Notes: generated by a model not told the origin, from the letters alone. Counted from the first letter of the stretch, positions 45,339 through 54,847 are shown. The stretch is DNA of 64,000 nucleotides from Neorhizobium sp. SHOUNA12A (GCF_023006505.1 NZ_JALBGV010000019.1:20605-84604), one strand, 5' to 3'. Program-made: numbers and translations.

Positions 45339-46319
45339 GTGCCAGAACCGAGATTTGCCACCCGACTGAATTCCTTTGCCTCGAAGCCGAAGGCCGAATG
45401 GCCCGATCTTTCGGGCAAGCCGACAATGATGCAGATGGCGACGCGCGCAGCCAAGGTCGAAGGTCTGACGGATCTCGATCTCAACTATCCCGACCATGTT
45501 GCCGATGATCCGTCGCTTCTGGCCGGGATGATCGGCGATCTCGGCCTGGCGATCAACGGCTTCGCCATGCGTTATTATACCAATCCGGCCTTCAAGATCG
45601 GCGCCTTCACCAACCCCGATCCGGCGGTTCGCCGCGAGGCGATCGACTTGACGAAGAAAGGCATCGACGCGGCGCGCGCCGCCGGCAGCAACCTGATGAC
45701 GCTCTGGCTCGGACAGGATGGTTTCGATTATGCCTTTCAGGCGAACTATCATATGTTGTGGCAACACGAAGTAGATGGAATTCGTGAAGTTTGCGCCCAT
45801 GATCCCGACTGCCGCATCAGCATCGAATACAAACCGAACGAGCCACGCTCCTACAGCCTGATGCCCGACTGCGCGACCACGCTTCTTGCGATCAAGGACG
45901 TCGATATGCCCAATCTGGGCGTGACGCTGGATTTCGCCCATGTGCTCTATGCCGACGAGCAGCCGGCCTTTGCCGCAGCTCTCATCGCCCGATACAGCCG
46001 GCTTCTCGGCGTTCATCTCAACGACGGCTATGCCAAGCGCGACGACGGCCTGATGGTCGGCGCGGTGCATGCCCAGCAGACGATCGAGCTTCTGCGTCAG
46101 ATCCGTAAGGACGGCTATGACGGCGCGATCTATTTCGACACGTTTCCCGATATGACCGGTCTCGATCCGGTCCACGAATGCGAGGTAAACATCCAGACCG
46201 TCAAGCGGATGCTGACGGTGGTGGATCGCCTCGAGCAGGACAACCGCCTTTCCGAGGCGATTGACCGACAGGATGCCGTATCTGCGCAGGCCGTTGTCCA
46301 GGAGCTGATGCTCGGCTGA
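45339..46319 (+). CDS. TIM-barrel sugar isomerase/epimerase
   Basis: 326 residues from a GTG at 45339; there is no ATG nearby and the ribosome site is weak. A xylose-isomerase-like TIM barrel: metal-ligand candidates are Glu in ISIEYKPNE, Asp in VTLDFAHV, His in GVHLNDGY and Asp in AIYFDTFP. It probably converts an imported aldose to a ketose, or epimerises it, before the kinase at 50942. I cannot name the sugar. Confidence 0.82.
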   Translation: MPEPRFATRLNSFASKPKAEWPDLSGKPTMMQMATRAAKVEGLTDLDLNYPDHVADDPSLLAGMIGDLGLAINGFAMRYYTNPAFKIGAFTNPDPAVRREAIDLTKKGIDAARAAGSNLMTLWLGQDGFDYAFQANYHMLWQHEVDGIREVCAHDPDCRISIEYKPNEPRSYSLMPDCATTLLAIKDVDMPNLGVTLDFAHVLYADEQPAFAAALIARYSRLLGVHLNDGYAKRDDGLMVGAVHAQQTIELLRQIRKDGYDGAIYFDTFPDMTGLDPVHECEVNIQTVKRMLTVVDRLEQDNRLSEAIDRQDAVSAQAVVQELMLG

Positions 46320-46411
46320 GCCGCCCGAACGCTGAAATTCTTGAAACCTTAAGAACCTTGAACCCAGGGCATGCCGAAGGCGTGCCGATCGACACCATCC
46401 GGGAGGAACCG

Positions 46412-47476
46412 ATGAAGACCTTTATGAAGACGACCCTTGCTGCCGGCCTCGCCGCCAGCTTCCTGTTCAGCGCAGCCGTCGCGCAGGATCTCGCGCCGCT
46501 GAATTCCGATACCGAAAAGAATCGCATGGACTGGTCGGAGCTTGAAGCCAAGCTCGGCCCATTCCCCAAACTGCCCGAGGGCACGAAGGCCGGAGCCGTT
46601 TCCAAGACGCTGACCAACGAATACTGGCGGTCGCTCGGCGAAGGCTATGTGTCCCTCGGCAAGAAGGTCCACGTGCCCGTCGTCTATCAGGCCGCCCAGA
46701 GCGAGGGCGACCAGCTCGGCCAGCTGACGATCGCCGAAGGTATGATCACGCAAGGCTATAACGTCCTGCTGGTCTCGCCGCAGACGGACGCCAACCTGCA
46801 GCCGGTGATCGAACAGGCCAAGGCCGCCAAGATTCCGGTCGTCAACGTCAACGACGCGGTCATCCCCCAGGCCGAGCACTATGTCGGTAACGTCCAGCGC
46901 GACAATGGCGTCCGCGTCGCCAAGTGGTTCATTAAAAACCGTCCCCAGGGCGGCAAGGTGGCGATTGTCGAAGGTCAGGCCGGTGTCTACGCTGCCGTCC
47001 AGCGCACCGACGGCTTCAAGTCGACCATCAGCGAAGGCGGCAAGTTTAAAGTCGTCGCCAGCGTTCCCGGAAACTGGGACCGTCAGACGTCCTACGATGC
47101 CGCTACCAACATTCTCAACCAGCATCCAGATCTCGTCGGTTTCTATGCCAACAATGACGGCATGGCGCTCGGCATCGTGGAAGCCGTCAAGGCCGCCGGC
47201 CTTGCCGGCAAGGTCGCAGTGTTCGGTACCGACGGAATTTCCGATGCCTATTCCTCGATCAAGGCAGGTGAACTGACCGGCACGGTCGACAGCTTTCCGG
47301 TCTTGACAGGCGAAGTCGCGCTCGAAACCGCGCTCCGCCTTGTCGCCGGCCAGAAGCTGCCCCGCGTCGTCGCCACGCCGCAGGCCCTCATCACCGCCGA
47401 CAATCTCAGCCGCTACCAGGGTGCGAACGTCGATGTCCGCGCGGTGCTGATGGAAGATGCCAAGACGGCCAAGTAA
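46412..47476 (+). CDS. Ribose-type ABC periplasmic binding protein
   Basis: 354 residues from the ATG at 46412 (GGGAGGAA upstream). Signal peptide MKTFMKTTLAAGLAASFLFS. Periplasmic-binding-protein-I fold as in RbsB/AlsB (GAVSKTLTNEYWRSLGEGY, then VFGTDGISDAYSSIKAGELTGTVD in pieces). There is a 30-residue stretch after the signal, rich in charged residues, before the fold begins. The partners RbsA- and RbsC-like genes follow. Confidence 0.9.
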   Translation: MKTFMKTTLAAGLAASFLFSAAVAQDLAPLNSDTEKNRMDWSELEAKLGPFPKLPEGTKAGAVSKTLTNEYWRSLGEGYVSLGKKVHVPVVYQAAQSEGDQLGQLTIAEGMITQGYNVLLVSPQTDANLQPVIEQAKAAKIPVVNVNDAVIPQAEHYVGNVQRDNGVRVAKWFIKNRPQGGKVAIVEGQAGVYAAVQRTDGFKSTISEGGKFKVVASVPGNWDRQTSYDAATNILNQHPDLVGFYANNDGMALGIVEAVKAAGLAGKVAVFGTDGISDAYSSIKAGELTGTVDSFPVLTGEVALETALRLVAGQKLPRVVATPQALITADNLSRYQGANVDVRAVLMEDAKTAK

Positions 47477-47488
47477 CGAACGTCGAAT

Positions 47489-47515
47489 GGATGCCGGCCG
47501 TCAAGGCCGGCATCC
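47489..47515 (+). terminator. Stem-loop after the binding-protein gene
   Basis: GGATGCCGGCC (47489-47499) pairs perfectly with GGCCGGCATCC (47505-47515) over a 5-nt loop, 13 bp after the stop. Followed by GGGTTTAG, not a proper T-tract; likely partial terminator or message-stabiliser before the ATPase gene. Confidence 0.7.
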
Positions 47516-47539
47516 GGGTTTAGTGAACGAGGTGGAACG

Positions 47540-49066
47540 ATGATCCCCCGACTGAGATTCGAGACGATCTCCAAGAGCTTTCCCGGTGTGAACGCCCTCA
47601 CCGACGTGTCGTTCGACGTTGCACCCGGCGAGATCCACGGGCTCCTTGGCGAAAACGGCGCCGGCAAATCCACCCTTCTGCGGATACTCTCCGGCGTGTT
47701 TCGCCCGACCTCCGGAATGGTCTTGATCGATGGCCAGGGCGTTGCCTTCAAGAAGCCGATGGATGCCCGCGGGGCCGGCATCGCGATGATTCACCAGGAA
47801 CTGCAGCAGGTGCCGCATCTGAGTGTCGCCCAGAATATGTTCCTCGGTCATTCGCTGACCCGCATGGGGGGCCTGTTCGTCTCACGCCGCCAGCAGGAGG
47901 CGCGCGCCGCTGAAGCGTTATCGATGATCGACAGGAGCATCGATCCTGCCGCTCCAATCTCCTCCCTTAAGGTGGCGCAGCGCCAGATTGTCGAGATCGG
48001 CCGTGCGCTGCTGGACAACGCGAGGGTCGTCGCCATGGACGAGCCGACCTCCAGCTTGACGCCGACCGAGTTCGACCGCCTGGCGGAGGTGATCGCCAGC
48101 CTCTCGGCGAGAGGCGTCTCGATCATCTATGTCTCCCACAAGATGGACGAGGTTTTCCGCATCTGCCAACGCGCCAGCGTCATGCGCGACGGCAAGCTGG
48201 TCGGCAAGGTCGATCTCAAGACTGCGTCGGAAAAGGACGTCATCGCGATGATGGTCGGTCGTCAATTGATGCAGGAGGAACACAATTCCTTCGTGACCGA
48301 TACGGTCAAGCTCGAGGCGAAGAACCTCTCGTCGGCAACGAAGATCCGCGATGTGTCCTTCACGCTACTCAAGGGCGAAGTGCTCGGCATTGCCGGGCTC
48401 GTGGGCTCAGGCCGAACGGAACTGCTGCGGCTTTTGGCCGGCGCCGACCGCCTGAGCGCCGGATCGATCGCCATCGACGGCAAGGCAGTGCGCTTCGCCA
48501 CGCCACGCGAGGCGATTGCGGCTGGCATCGGTCTTGTGCCGGAAGAACGCAAGCGGGAAGGGATCATTCCTCTGCGTCCCGTGAGCACCAACATGGCGCT
48601 CGCTTCGCTCTCCAGCTTTTCCGCGGGCGGCATGATCAGCACGGGCAAGCTTCGTGCGACCGCGCAGGATTTGTTGAAGCGCGTCAACCTGAGACCGTTC
48701 CAACTGGATCGGCCGATCCGGCTATTCAGCGGAGGCAACCAGCAGAAGGCGATCATCGCCCGATGGCTGGCGGCCAAATCGCAGATCCTGCTGTTCGACG
48801 AGCCCACGCGCGGCATCGATGTCGGCGCCAAGTCCGAGATCTATCACCTGATCGAGGATCTCGCCCGCGAAGGCCATTCGATCATCGTCGTGTCCTCGGA
48901 ATTGCCTGAGATTATCCGGCTCTCCGACCGCGTGCTGGTCGTGCGGGAAGGTCGGGTCGCTGCCTGTATTCCACGCGACCGGCTCACAGAAAGCGCGATC
49001 GTTGCGCACGCCATTCCGGGGGCGAATGCCGGTGCGGCGGATACACGTGCCGCCCAGACCGCGTGA
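47540..49066 (+). CDS. Ribose-type ABC ATPase, RbsA/MglA type
   Basis: 508 residues with two nucleotide-binding domains. NBD1: Walker A GENGAGKST, signature region LKVAQRQIVEIGRAL, Walker B VVAMDEPTSSL. NBD2 has the degenerate Walker A GLVGSGRTELL usual in this family, and FSGGNQQKAIIARWL with ILLFDEPTRGIDVGAKSE. GTGGAACG upstream supplies the ribosome site. Confidence 0.93.
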   Translation: MIPRLRFETISKSFPGVNALTDVSFDVAPGEIHGLLGENGAGKSTLLRILSGVFRPTSGMVLIDGQGVAFKKPMDARGAGIAMIHQELQQVPHLSVAQNMFLGHSLTRMGGLFVSRRQQEARAAEALSMIDRSIDPAAPISSLKVAQRQIVEIGRALLDNARVVAMDEPTSSLTPTEFDRLAEVIASLSARGVSIIYVSHKMDEVFRICQRASVMRDGKLVGKVDLKTASEKDVIAMMVGRQLMQEEHNSFVTDTVKLEAKNLSSATKIRDVSFTLLKGEVLGIAGLVGSGRTELLRLLAGADRLSAGSIAIDGKAVRFATPREAIAAGIGLVPEERKREGIIPLRPVSTNMALASLSSFSAGGMISTGKLRATAQDLLKRVNLRPFQLDRPIRLFSGGNQQKAIIARWLAAKSQILLFDEPTRGIDVGAKSEIYHLIEDLAREGHSIIVVSSELPEIIRLSDRVLVVREGRVAACIPRDRLTESAIVAHAIPGANAGAADTRAAQTA

Positions 49067-49067
49067 A

Positions 49068-49097
49068 CCAGATAGGACATACCCAGATAGGACATAC
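49068..49097 (+). repeat. 15-bp perfect tandem duplication carrying the ribosome site
   Basis: CCAGATAGGACATAC is present twice in a row between the ATPase stop and the permease ATG at 49099. Each copy holds a weak AGGA; the second is 7 bp from the start codon. It lengthens the gap by one copy and probably results from replication slippage. Confidence 0.9.
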
Positions 49098-49098
49098 A

Positions 49099-50073
49099 AT
49101 GACCAGTTCGTCGAACGCTGCAGAGTCAACACCGGCCTTCCGCCGCTTCTCGTTTTCGCTGCGCGACGCGGGAACGCTGATCGGCCTCATCGTCATCATG
49201 GTGGTATTCGCCGCACTCGTCCCGGAATTCCTGTCCGAGCGAAACCTCGTCAACATTCTTCAGCAGTCGAGCATCAATGCGTGCCTGGCGCTTGGGATGA
49301 CGTTGGTGATCATTTCGGGGGGCATCGATCTGTCGGTCGGTCCGACGGCCGCGATCTCCGCCGTCATCACCGCGACCCTGCTGCTCGCCGGCACGCCGAT
49401 ACCCCTGGCGATCCTCGCGGGTCTCGGCGTGGGCATCGTCTGCGGCTTCATCAACGGCGCGCTCGTCGCCTATGTCGGCCTGCAGCCGTTCATCGTCACG
49501 CTCGGCACGCTCAGTACCTACCGGGCCATCGCGCTCATCTATACCGGCGGCAATCCCGTCCTCGGCATTCCCTCGGGCTTCCGCTCGCTCTTCAACGGCA
49601 ATCTCTTCGGCATTCCGACGCCAGTCATTATCGTCGCGGTCGTGGCGATTGCCGCCTGGATCCTGCTCAAGAAGACGCCGATCGGCGAATATCTGATGGC
49701 TGTCGGTGGCAATGAAGAGGCAGCCTATGTGGCCGGCGTTCCGATTGCGCGCACCAAAATCACAGCCTACGTCATTTCGGGCGGGCTGGCAGCGCTGGCT
49801 TCGCTGATCCTGATCGGGCGTCTTGGGGCTGCCGAGCCTATCCTCGGCAATCTATGGGAACTCGACGCGATTGCCGCTGCGGCCATCGGCGGCGCTTCCC
49901 TGATGGGCGGCAAGGGAAGCATTCTCGGCACGATCCTCGGCGCGATCATCCTTGGGGCGATGCGCAACGGTTTGACCCTGATGAATGTCCAAGCCTTCTA
50001 TCAACTGCTCGCCACCGGCCTTATAATCCTCGCCGCAATGATAATCGATCGCGCGACAAGGGGACGGGGATGA
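49099..50073 (+). CDS. Ribose-type ABC permease, RbsC type
   Basis: 324 residues from the ATG at 49099. About nine hydrophobic segments; GMTLVIISGGIDLSVGPT and GGNEEAAYVAGVPIARTKI are RbsC hallmarks. The RpiR gene begins in its stop codon (50070). Confidence 0.93.
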   Translation: MTSSSNAAESTPAFRRFSFSLRDAGTLIGLIVIMVVFAALVPEFLSERNLVNILQQSSINACLALGMTLVIISGGIDLSVGPTAAISAVITATLLLAGTPIPLAILAGLGVGIVCGFINGALVAYVGLQPFIVTLGTLSTYRAIALIYTGGNPVLGIPSGFRSLFNGNLFGIPTPVIIVAVVAIAAWILLKKTPIGEYLMAVGGNEEAAYVAGVPIARTKITAYVISGGLAALASLILIGRLGAAEPILGNLWELDAIAAAAIGGASLMGGKGSILGTILGAIILGAMRNGLTLMNVQAFYQLLATGLIILAAMIIDRATRGRG

Positions 50074-50945
50074 ACGGTGAAAGCTTCGACATGAAGGCCG
50101 TGGGACCACGCATCCGCATGATGATGCCGCTCTTGACGCCGCTCGAAGCAAAGGTCGTCGATACCGTTTTCGCCATGCGGGATTTCAGCGACGAGACGTC
50201 GCTCAAGCAGATCGCGGAGAACGCCGGCGTTTCCGAAGCCATGGTGGTCAAGATAACCAAGAAGCTCGGCTTCTCCGGCTTTCGCGACTTCCGCTCCGCC
50301 GTTAGCCAGTACAACCGGCAGCCGACGGCGGAGATGCACCAGGAACTGTCCGTGGACGATACCTCGCTCGAAATCGTCCAGAAGGTGTTTCGCACCTCGA
50401 TCCACGCGCTCGAGGAAACGCTCGCTATTCTCGACATGGCAGCATTCGACCGGGCGGCGGATCTGATCCATAAGGCAGCGACGCGCGATTTCTACGGCGT
50501 CGGCGGCTCGGCGCAGATTGCCCGCGACGTGGCCCACAAGTTCTTAAGGATCGGCGTGCGCGCCAGCGTGTTCGACGATTCGCACATGATGCTGATGTCG
50601 GCCTCGCTGCTGGCGGAGGGCGATATCGCCATCGGCTTCTCCCATTCCGGCAATACGATCGCGGTGATCGAGGCGATCCAGCTCGCGCGCAGGAACGGCG
50701 CGCGCACCATTGCCATCACCAATTACGGCTCTTCGGCGCTCGCCCAGTCCGCCGATGTGGTTCTGTGTTCCACCGCGCAAGGGTCGCCGCTGATGGGCGA
50801 AAATGCTGCGGCACGCATCGCCCAGCTCAATATTCTCGATGCCATCTTCGTCGCCGTCGCCCAGCGTGACTATCAGGCAGCCGAACGCAATCTTGAACGC
50901 ACCATGTCCGCCGTAACGTCCAAACGAAAAGATCGCCTCCTATGA
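50070..50945 (+). CDS. RpiR-family regulator with SIS domain
   Basis: 291 residues from the ATG at 50070 (ATGA overlap with the permease). N-terminal RpiR helix-turn-helix (LKQIAENAGVSEAMVVKITKKLGFSGF in two stretches) and a sugar-isomerase SIS domain (FYGVGGSAQIARDVAHKFLR, GFSHSGNTIAVIEA). It should sense a phosphosugar made by the kinase downstream. Being inside the operon, it is co-regulated with it. Confidence 0.92.
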   Translation: MNGESFDMKAVGPRIRMMMPLLTPLEAKVVDTVFAMRDFSDETSLKQIAENAGVSEAMVVKITKKLGFSGFRDFRSAVSQYNRQPTAEMHQELSVDDTSLEIVQKVFRTSIHALEETLAILDMAAFDRAADLIHKAATRDFYGVGGSAQIARDVAHKFLRIGVRASVFDDSHMMLMSASLLAEGDIAIGFSHSGNTIAVIEAIQLARRNGARTIAITNYGSSALAQSADVVLCSTAQGSPLMGENAAARIAQLNILDAIFVAVAQRDYQAAERNLERTMSAVTSKRKDRLL

Positions 50946-51832
50946 CATCTTCGCCCGTTGTCACCGTTTTCGGCAGCCTTCACTACGATATCGCCGTTTT
51001 CGGCCCGGCACGGCCCCGCAAGGGCGAGACAGTAACGGGGACGTCCTGGCATCCGAAAAGCGGCGGCAAGGGAGGCAATCAGGCGGTTTCGGCTGCGCGT
51101 ACAGGGATTGCCACCTCCATGATCGGGGCTGTCGCCGATGACGGCTTCGGGCGATTTCTCATCTCGAATCTCGACCGTCGGAATGTCGATCACACATTCA
51201 TTCGGCGCGACGCCTCGCAATCGACCGGCATGAGCGTCGCTATTTTCGATGACGAGGGCGACTATGGTGCGGTTATCGTGTCGGGTAGCAACCTGACGCT
51301 TGGCGAAGATGATGTTCTGGCGGCTCGCGATCTGCTCAGCCGGACAACAATTCTCGTTCTGCAAAATGAGATTCCCGATGCCGCCAACGTTGCGGCGGCA
51401 AGGGCCGTCAAGCAGGCAGGCGGGTGCGTGTTGATCAATGCAGCCCCGGCACGCGTTCTGTCGAACGAGCTGCAACCCCTCATCGATATCATCGTCGTCA
51501 ATGCCATCGAGGCCGAAATGCTGGCCGGCGTCCCGGTCGTTGAAACACTCGACGGCGCCCTTGAGGCCGCACGGAAACTTGTGCGGCTCTTTCCCGAGGT
51601 TGTCGTCACCGCTGGAGGTTCGGGTGTCGCCTACGCGAACCGCGATGGAAAGGAGATCGTCATTGCGGCTGTGAGGGTGAACGTTGAAAGCACGCATGGG
51701 GCGGGAGACGAATTTATCGGCGTCCTCGCGGCGGAAATCGCGTTTGGCAAAACGATGAACGACGCGCTTCGAAAGGCGAACATGGACGCGGCCAAACTGG
51801 TTGGCACACCTGAAGCGGACCGTCTTGGGTAA
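50942..51832 (+). CDS. PfkB-family carbohydrate kinase, second cluster
   Basis: 296 residues; ATG at 50942 overlaps the RpiR stop by ATGA. GGKGGNQAVSAARTGI is the usual first motif. The second is ESTHGAGDEFIG instead of DTTGAGDAF: the catalytic Asp and the anion-hole GAG are kept but the Asp/Thr before them is changed. Probably active on a ketose from the isomerase at 45339. Last gene of this operon. Confidence 0.88.
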   Translation: MTSSPVVTVFGSLHYDIAVFGPARPRKGETVTGTSWHPKSGGKGGNQAVSAARTGIATSMIGAVADDGFGRFLISNLDRRNVDHTFIRRDASQSTGMSVAIFDDEGDYGAVIVSGSNLTLGEDDVLAARDLLSRTTILVLQNEIPDAANVAAARAVKQAGGCVLINAAPARVLSNELQPLIDIIVVNAIEAEMLAGVPVVETLDGALEAARKLVRLFPEVVVTAGGSGVAYANRDGKEIVIAAVRVNVESTHGAGDEFIGVLAAEIAFGKTMNDALRKANMDAAKLVGTPEADRLG

Positions 51833-52260
51833 AGTCGGCAGGTGAAGGCCTCCGACGCCATTCAAGCTTGCCTGTCGTACGGCTCGATGACCGCCCACTG
51901 CTTCCAGCGACGCTTTGCACCAGTAATCCCAAGAAACACATGGCTGTGCGGTGCTGGTCAGCTGGTACGCGACCTGAACTTGGCTCGCTTAAGAATGCTT
52001 AGAAAATCTAACGCATATTCCCAATCTTCTAAATTGAGCTAACCGCTTTTCACTCCTACTGTCTGGGTACAAGCCGTTTGTGGGAGGCGGCCGAGAGGGG
52101 CGCAGGCAGGTTGCCGCGTTCTCCGGGAGGAGACTTTATCATCGCTGGAACCGCATTCGCCGGAGGGGCAGCCATGCCCCGCAATCCGGGAGCGGTTGTT
52201 ATCGATCGGTCTCCGGCCGGGCTCTGTGCAAAAGATATTCCCCAGCCCGAGGATGTTGAA
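51833..52260. other. Intergenic region before the dehydrogenase-TRAP operon
   Basis: 428 bp that separate two rightward operons. The A/T-rich part at about 51985-52060 probably holds the promoter and the palindrome at 51999-52011. The open frame continuing upstream of 52261 to 52078 lacks a ribosome site and family resemblance. Confidence 0.5.
51999..52011. promoter_or_regulatory. Palindrome TTAGAAAATCTAA
   Basis: Five-base arms TTAGA/TCTAA around AAA, in the promoter-like A/T-rich stretch. GCTTA.GAA is also repeated directly just before it. Candidate operator for the downstream operon; short and unproved. Confidence 0.3.
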
Positions 52261-53619
52261 ATGAATCTGTATTCACTGCTTTCGCTTCGTGCCGCCGATG
52301 GACGTCCGGTCAGGGTCGGCCTGATCGGTGCCGGCAAGTTCGGGTCGATGGTGCTCGCCCAGGCCCAGCGCATTGCCGGCCTGCACATGGTTGCCGTGGC
52401 CGATCTCGATGTCGGAAAGGCCAAGGAATCCATGCAGCGGGTTGGCTGGGCCAAGGAGCGCTACAGCGCGATCAGCGCCGGCGATGCCGTCAAGAACGGC
52501 ACGACCTTCATCACCGACGATGTCAAGGCGCTGTTCGAATGCGGCGAGATCGAATGCATCATCGAGGCGACAGGCCATCCGATCGCCGGTACCCGCCATG
52601 CGCTGGGCGCGATCGAGCACAACAAGCATGTGGTGATGGTCAATGTCGAGGCCGACGTCATGGTCGGCCCGATCCTGGCCGAGAAGGCTCGCGCCAAGGG
52701 GCTCATTTATTCCATGGCCTACGGCGATCAGCCGGCGCTGATCTGCGAACTGGTCGACTGGGCACGCGCCACCGGCTTCGAGATTACCGCCGCCGGCAAG
52801 GGCATGAATTTCGAGCCGCGCTATCGTTATTCCACACCGGATACGGTCTGGGGTCTGTTCGGCTGGACGGAGGAACAGGTCGCTGCGGACAACCTCAACC
52901 CGAAGCTCTACAATTCCTTTACCGACGGCACCAAGGCCGCGATCGAAATGGCTGCGGTCGCCAATGGCACCGGCCTGGATTGCCCGGATGATGGCCTGGC
53001 CTTCCCGCCCGCGGGCCTCCACGATCTCGCTCGCGTCTTCCGCCCGGCATCCGACGGTGGCCGCATGGCGCGTTCGGGTCTGGTCGACATTGCCGCCAGC
53101 CAGGAGCCGGACGGCCGCGAGGTGTTCAATAACATCCGCTACGGCGTGTTCGTCACCTTCAAGGCGCATAACGAATATGCGCGGTCCTGCTTCAAGCAAT
53201 ATGGCCTGCTGACCGATCCCTCGGGATGGTACGCCTCGATGTGGCGTCCGTTCCACATCATCGGCCTGGAGACGTCGATCAGCGTCCTGTCCGCAGTGCT
53301 GCGCAACGAGCCGACCGGTTGCTCCAAGGAGTTTCGCGGCGATGCGGTCGCGACCGCCAAGAAGGACATGCAGCCCGGCGAAATGCTGGATGGCGAGGGC
53401 GGTTATGCCGTCTGGGCCAATGCCATTCCGGCAACCCGCAGCCTTGATCTCAAGGCCCTGCCGATCGGTCTTGCCCATAACGTCAAGCTCAAGCGGCCGA
53501 TCAAGAAGGATCAGATCGTCTCGTTCGACGACGTCGAGATCGTCAATGACCTCGACGTGGTGAAGCTGCGCCAGGAAATGGAAGGTAGCTTCCGCCCGGC
53601 CAAGAGCGCGGCAGCGTGA
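52261..53619 (+). CDS. NAD(P)-dependent oxidoreductase with C-terminal SAF domain
   Basis: 452 residues from the ATG at 52261, with GAGGA 8 bp upstream. N-terminal Rossmann fold VRVGLIGAGKFGSM (residues 18-30) as in homoserine-dehydrogenase-like proteins; the central part (YGDQPALICELVDWARATGF, then EITAAGKGMN) is well conserved in relatives; the C-terminal 60 residues resemble an SAF domain (LKALPIGLAHNVKLKRPIKK in part, DQIVSFDDVEI). Relatives are often found in sugar-acid clusters with a TRAP or ABC importer. Substrate unknown. Confidence 0.78.
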   Translation: MNLYSLLSLRAADGRPVRVGLIGAGKFGSMVLAQAQRIAGLHMVAVADLDVGKAKESMQRVGWAKERYSAISAGDAVKNGTTFITDDVKALFECGEIECIIEATGHPIAGTRHALGAIEHNKHVVMVNVEADVMVGPILAEKARAKGLIYSMAYGDQPALICELVDWARATGFEITAAGKGMNFEPRYRYSTPDTVWGLFGWTEEQVAADNLNPKLYNSFTDGTKAAIEMAAVANGTGLDCPDDGLAFPPAGLHDLARVFRPASDGGRMARSGLVDIAASQEPDGREVFNNIRYGVFVTFKAHNEYARSCFKQYGLLTDPSGWYASMWRPFHIIGLETSISVLSAVLRNEPTGCSKEFRGDAVATAKKDMQPGEMLDGEGGYAVWANAIPATRSLDLKALPIGLAHNVKLKRPIKKDQIVSFDDVEIVNDLDVVKLRQEMEGSFRPAKSAAA

Positions 53620-53939
53620 GCACGGGTGACCAGATGAGCGCGCCAGCCTTTGTCGTGATCGCGGAATTCCAGGTGAAGCCCGGCAAGATGCGGGCTTTCC
53701 TGGAAGCTGCGCGGGATGACGCCAGGCACTCTACCGCAGACGAGCCTGGTTGCCGGCAGTTCGACGTGATCTGCCCTGAAGGATCGGAAGATACCGTGGT
53801 GTTCTACGAGGTCTATGATAGCAGGGCCGCCTTCGACGCTCATCTGGAAACGCCGCATCTCGAGCGTTTCCGGCAGGCTTTCCCGTCGCTGATCGTCGAG
53901 GAGCGGCCGGTCCGCTTTTCACGCCGGGACTATCCGTGA
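53616..53939 (+). CDS. Antibiotic-biosynthesis-monooxygenase-fold small protein
   Basis: 107 residues from GTG 53616 (GTGA overlap with the upstream stop); an in-frame ATG at 53634 is an alternative. A dimeric ferredoxin-like ABM domain: FVVIAEFQVKPGKMRAFLEA, CRQFDVICPEG, VVFYEVYDSRAAFDAHLETPH in part. Members include quinol monooxygenases and LsrG-like isomerases; in this setting an isomerase of a small acid is at least as likely as oxygenase. Confidence 0.82.
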   Translation: MSTGDQMSAPAFVVIAEFQVKPGKMRAFLEAARDDARHSTADEPGCRQFDVICPEGSEDTVVFYEVYDSRAAFDAHLETPHLERFRQAFPSLIVEERPVRFSRRDYP

Positions 53940-53956
53940 TGGCGGGAGAAGGACAA

Positions 53957-54847
53957 ATGATCGAGAGCATACAGCGCATTGCCGTCATCGGCACCGGCAT
54001 CATGGGCGGTCCCATGGCCGGGCGTCTGGCCGAGGCAGGTTTTGCTGTTTCGGGCTGGAACCGGACGCCGGAAAAGGCGGCGGCATTGAGCGACCGCGGC
54101 GTGGTCACGGCATCTGATGTCGTCGCTGCCGCAGCGGACGCCGACGTGGTGATCTGCATGCTGAGTTCCGGCCCCGTCTGCGAGACGGTGCTGATGGGCG
54201 AGCATGGCGTGATCTCCGCCATGCGTCCGGGAGCGATCCTGGCCGTCATGAGCTCCATTCCGGTGGAGACCGCCGTGGCCCTGGCCAAGGTGGCCGTCGA
54301 TCACGGTGTGGCTTGTGTCGATGCGCCGGTTTCGGGTGGCGAGAAGGGTGCCAGGGAGGGAACGCTTGCGATCATGGCTGGCGGGGATGCCGCAGTCGTC
54401 GATCGGCTGCATCCGGTCTTCGCTCTTCTCGGGCGGGTGACCCATGTCGGCCCGGCGGGCAGCGGCGCGCTGACCAAGCTTGCCAATCAGTTGATCGTCG
54501 CCTCGACCATTTGCGCGGTGGCCGAAGCGCTGACGCTCGCCAAGCATGGCGGCGCCGATCCAGCCAGGGTGCGCGAGGCTCTGCTCGGCGGGTTCGCCGA
54601 CTCCACTGTGTTCCGCCAGCACGGCCTGCGCATGGTGGAAGCCAATTTCCAGCCCGGTGGGCCCGCGAAATATCAGGTGAAGGACACATCGACGGCGCTG
54701 GCCTTTGCGCGCAGCCTTGGATTGACGCTACCGGTCAGCGAGGAGGTTGATCGGCTTTTTCAAGCCATGGTGGATGATGGTGACGGCGATCTCGATCACA
54801 GCGGCGTCATTCTTCAATTGCAACGCATGAACCGGGGCGGAGGCTAG
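53957..54847 (+). CDS. 3-hydroxyisobutyrate-dehydrogenase-family oxidoreductase
   Basis: 296 residues from the ATG at 53957, with GGGAGAAGG just upstream; an ATG at 53939 overlaps the preceding stop but is less well placed. GTGIMG (12-17) binds NAD(P), DAPVSGGEKGAREGTL (122-137) is the substrate motif and Lys174 (ALTKLANQ) the catalytic lysine. The family covers 2-hydroxy-3-oxopropionate, L-threonate and 3-hydroxyisobutyrate dehydrogenases. With a TRAP importer, a small hydroxy acid is the best guess. Confidence 0.88.
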   Translation: MIESIQRIAVIGTGIMGGPMAGRLAEAGFAVSGWNRTPEKAAALSDRGVVTASDVVAAAADADVVICMLSSGPVCETVLMGEHGVISAMRPGAILAVMSSIPVETAVALAKVAVDHGVACVDAPVSGGEKGAREGTLAIMAGGDAAVVDRLHPVFALLGRVTHVGPAGSGALTKLANQLIVASTICAVAEALTLAKHGGADPARVREALLGGFADSTVFRQHGLRMVEANFQPGGPAKYQVKDTSTALAFARSLGLTLPVSEEVDRLFQAMVDDGDGDLDHSGVILQLQRMNRGGG

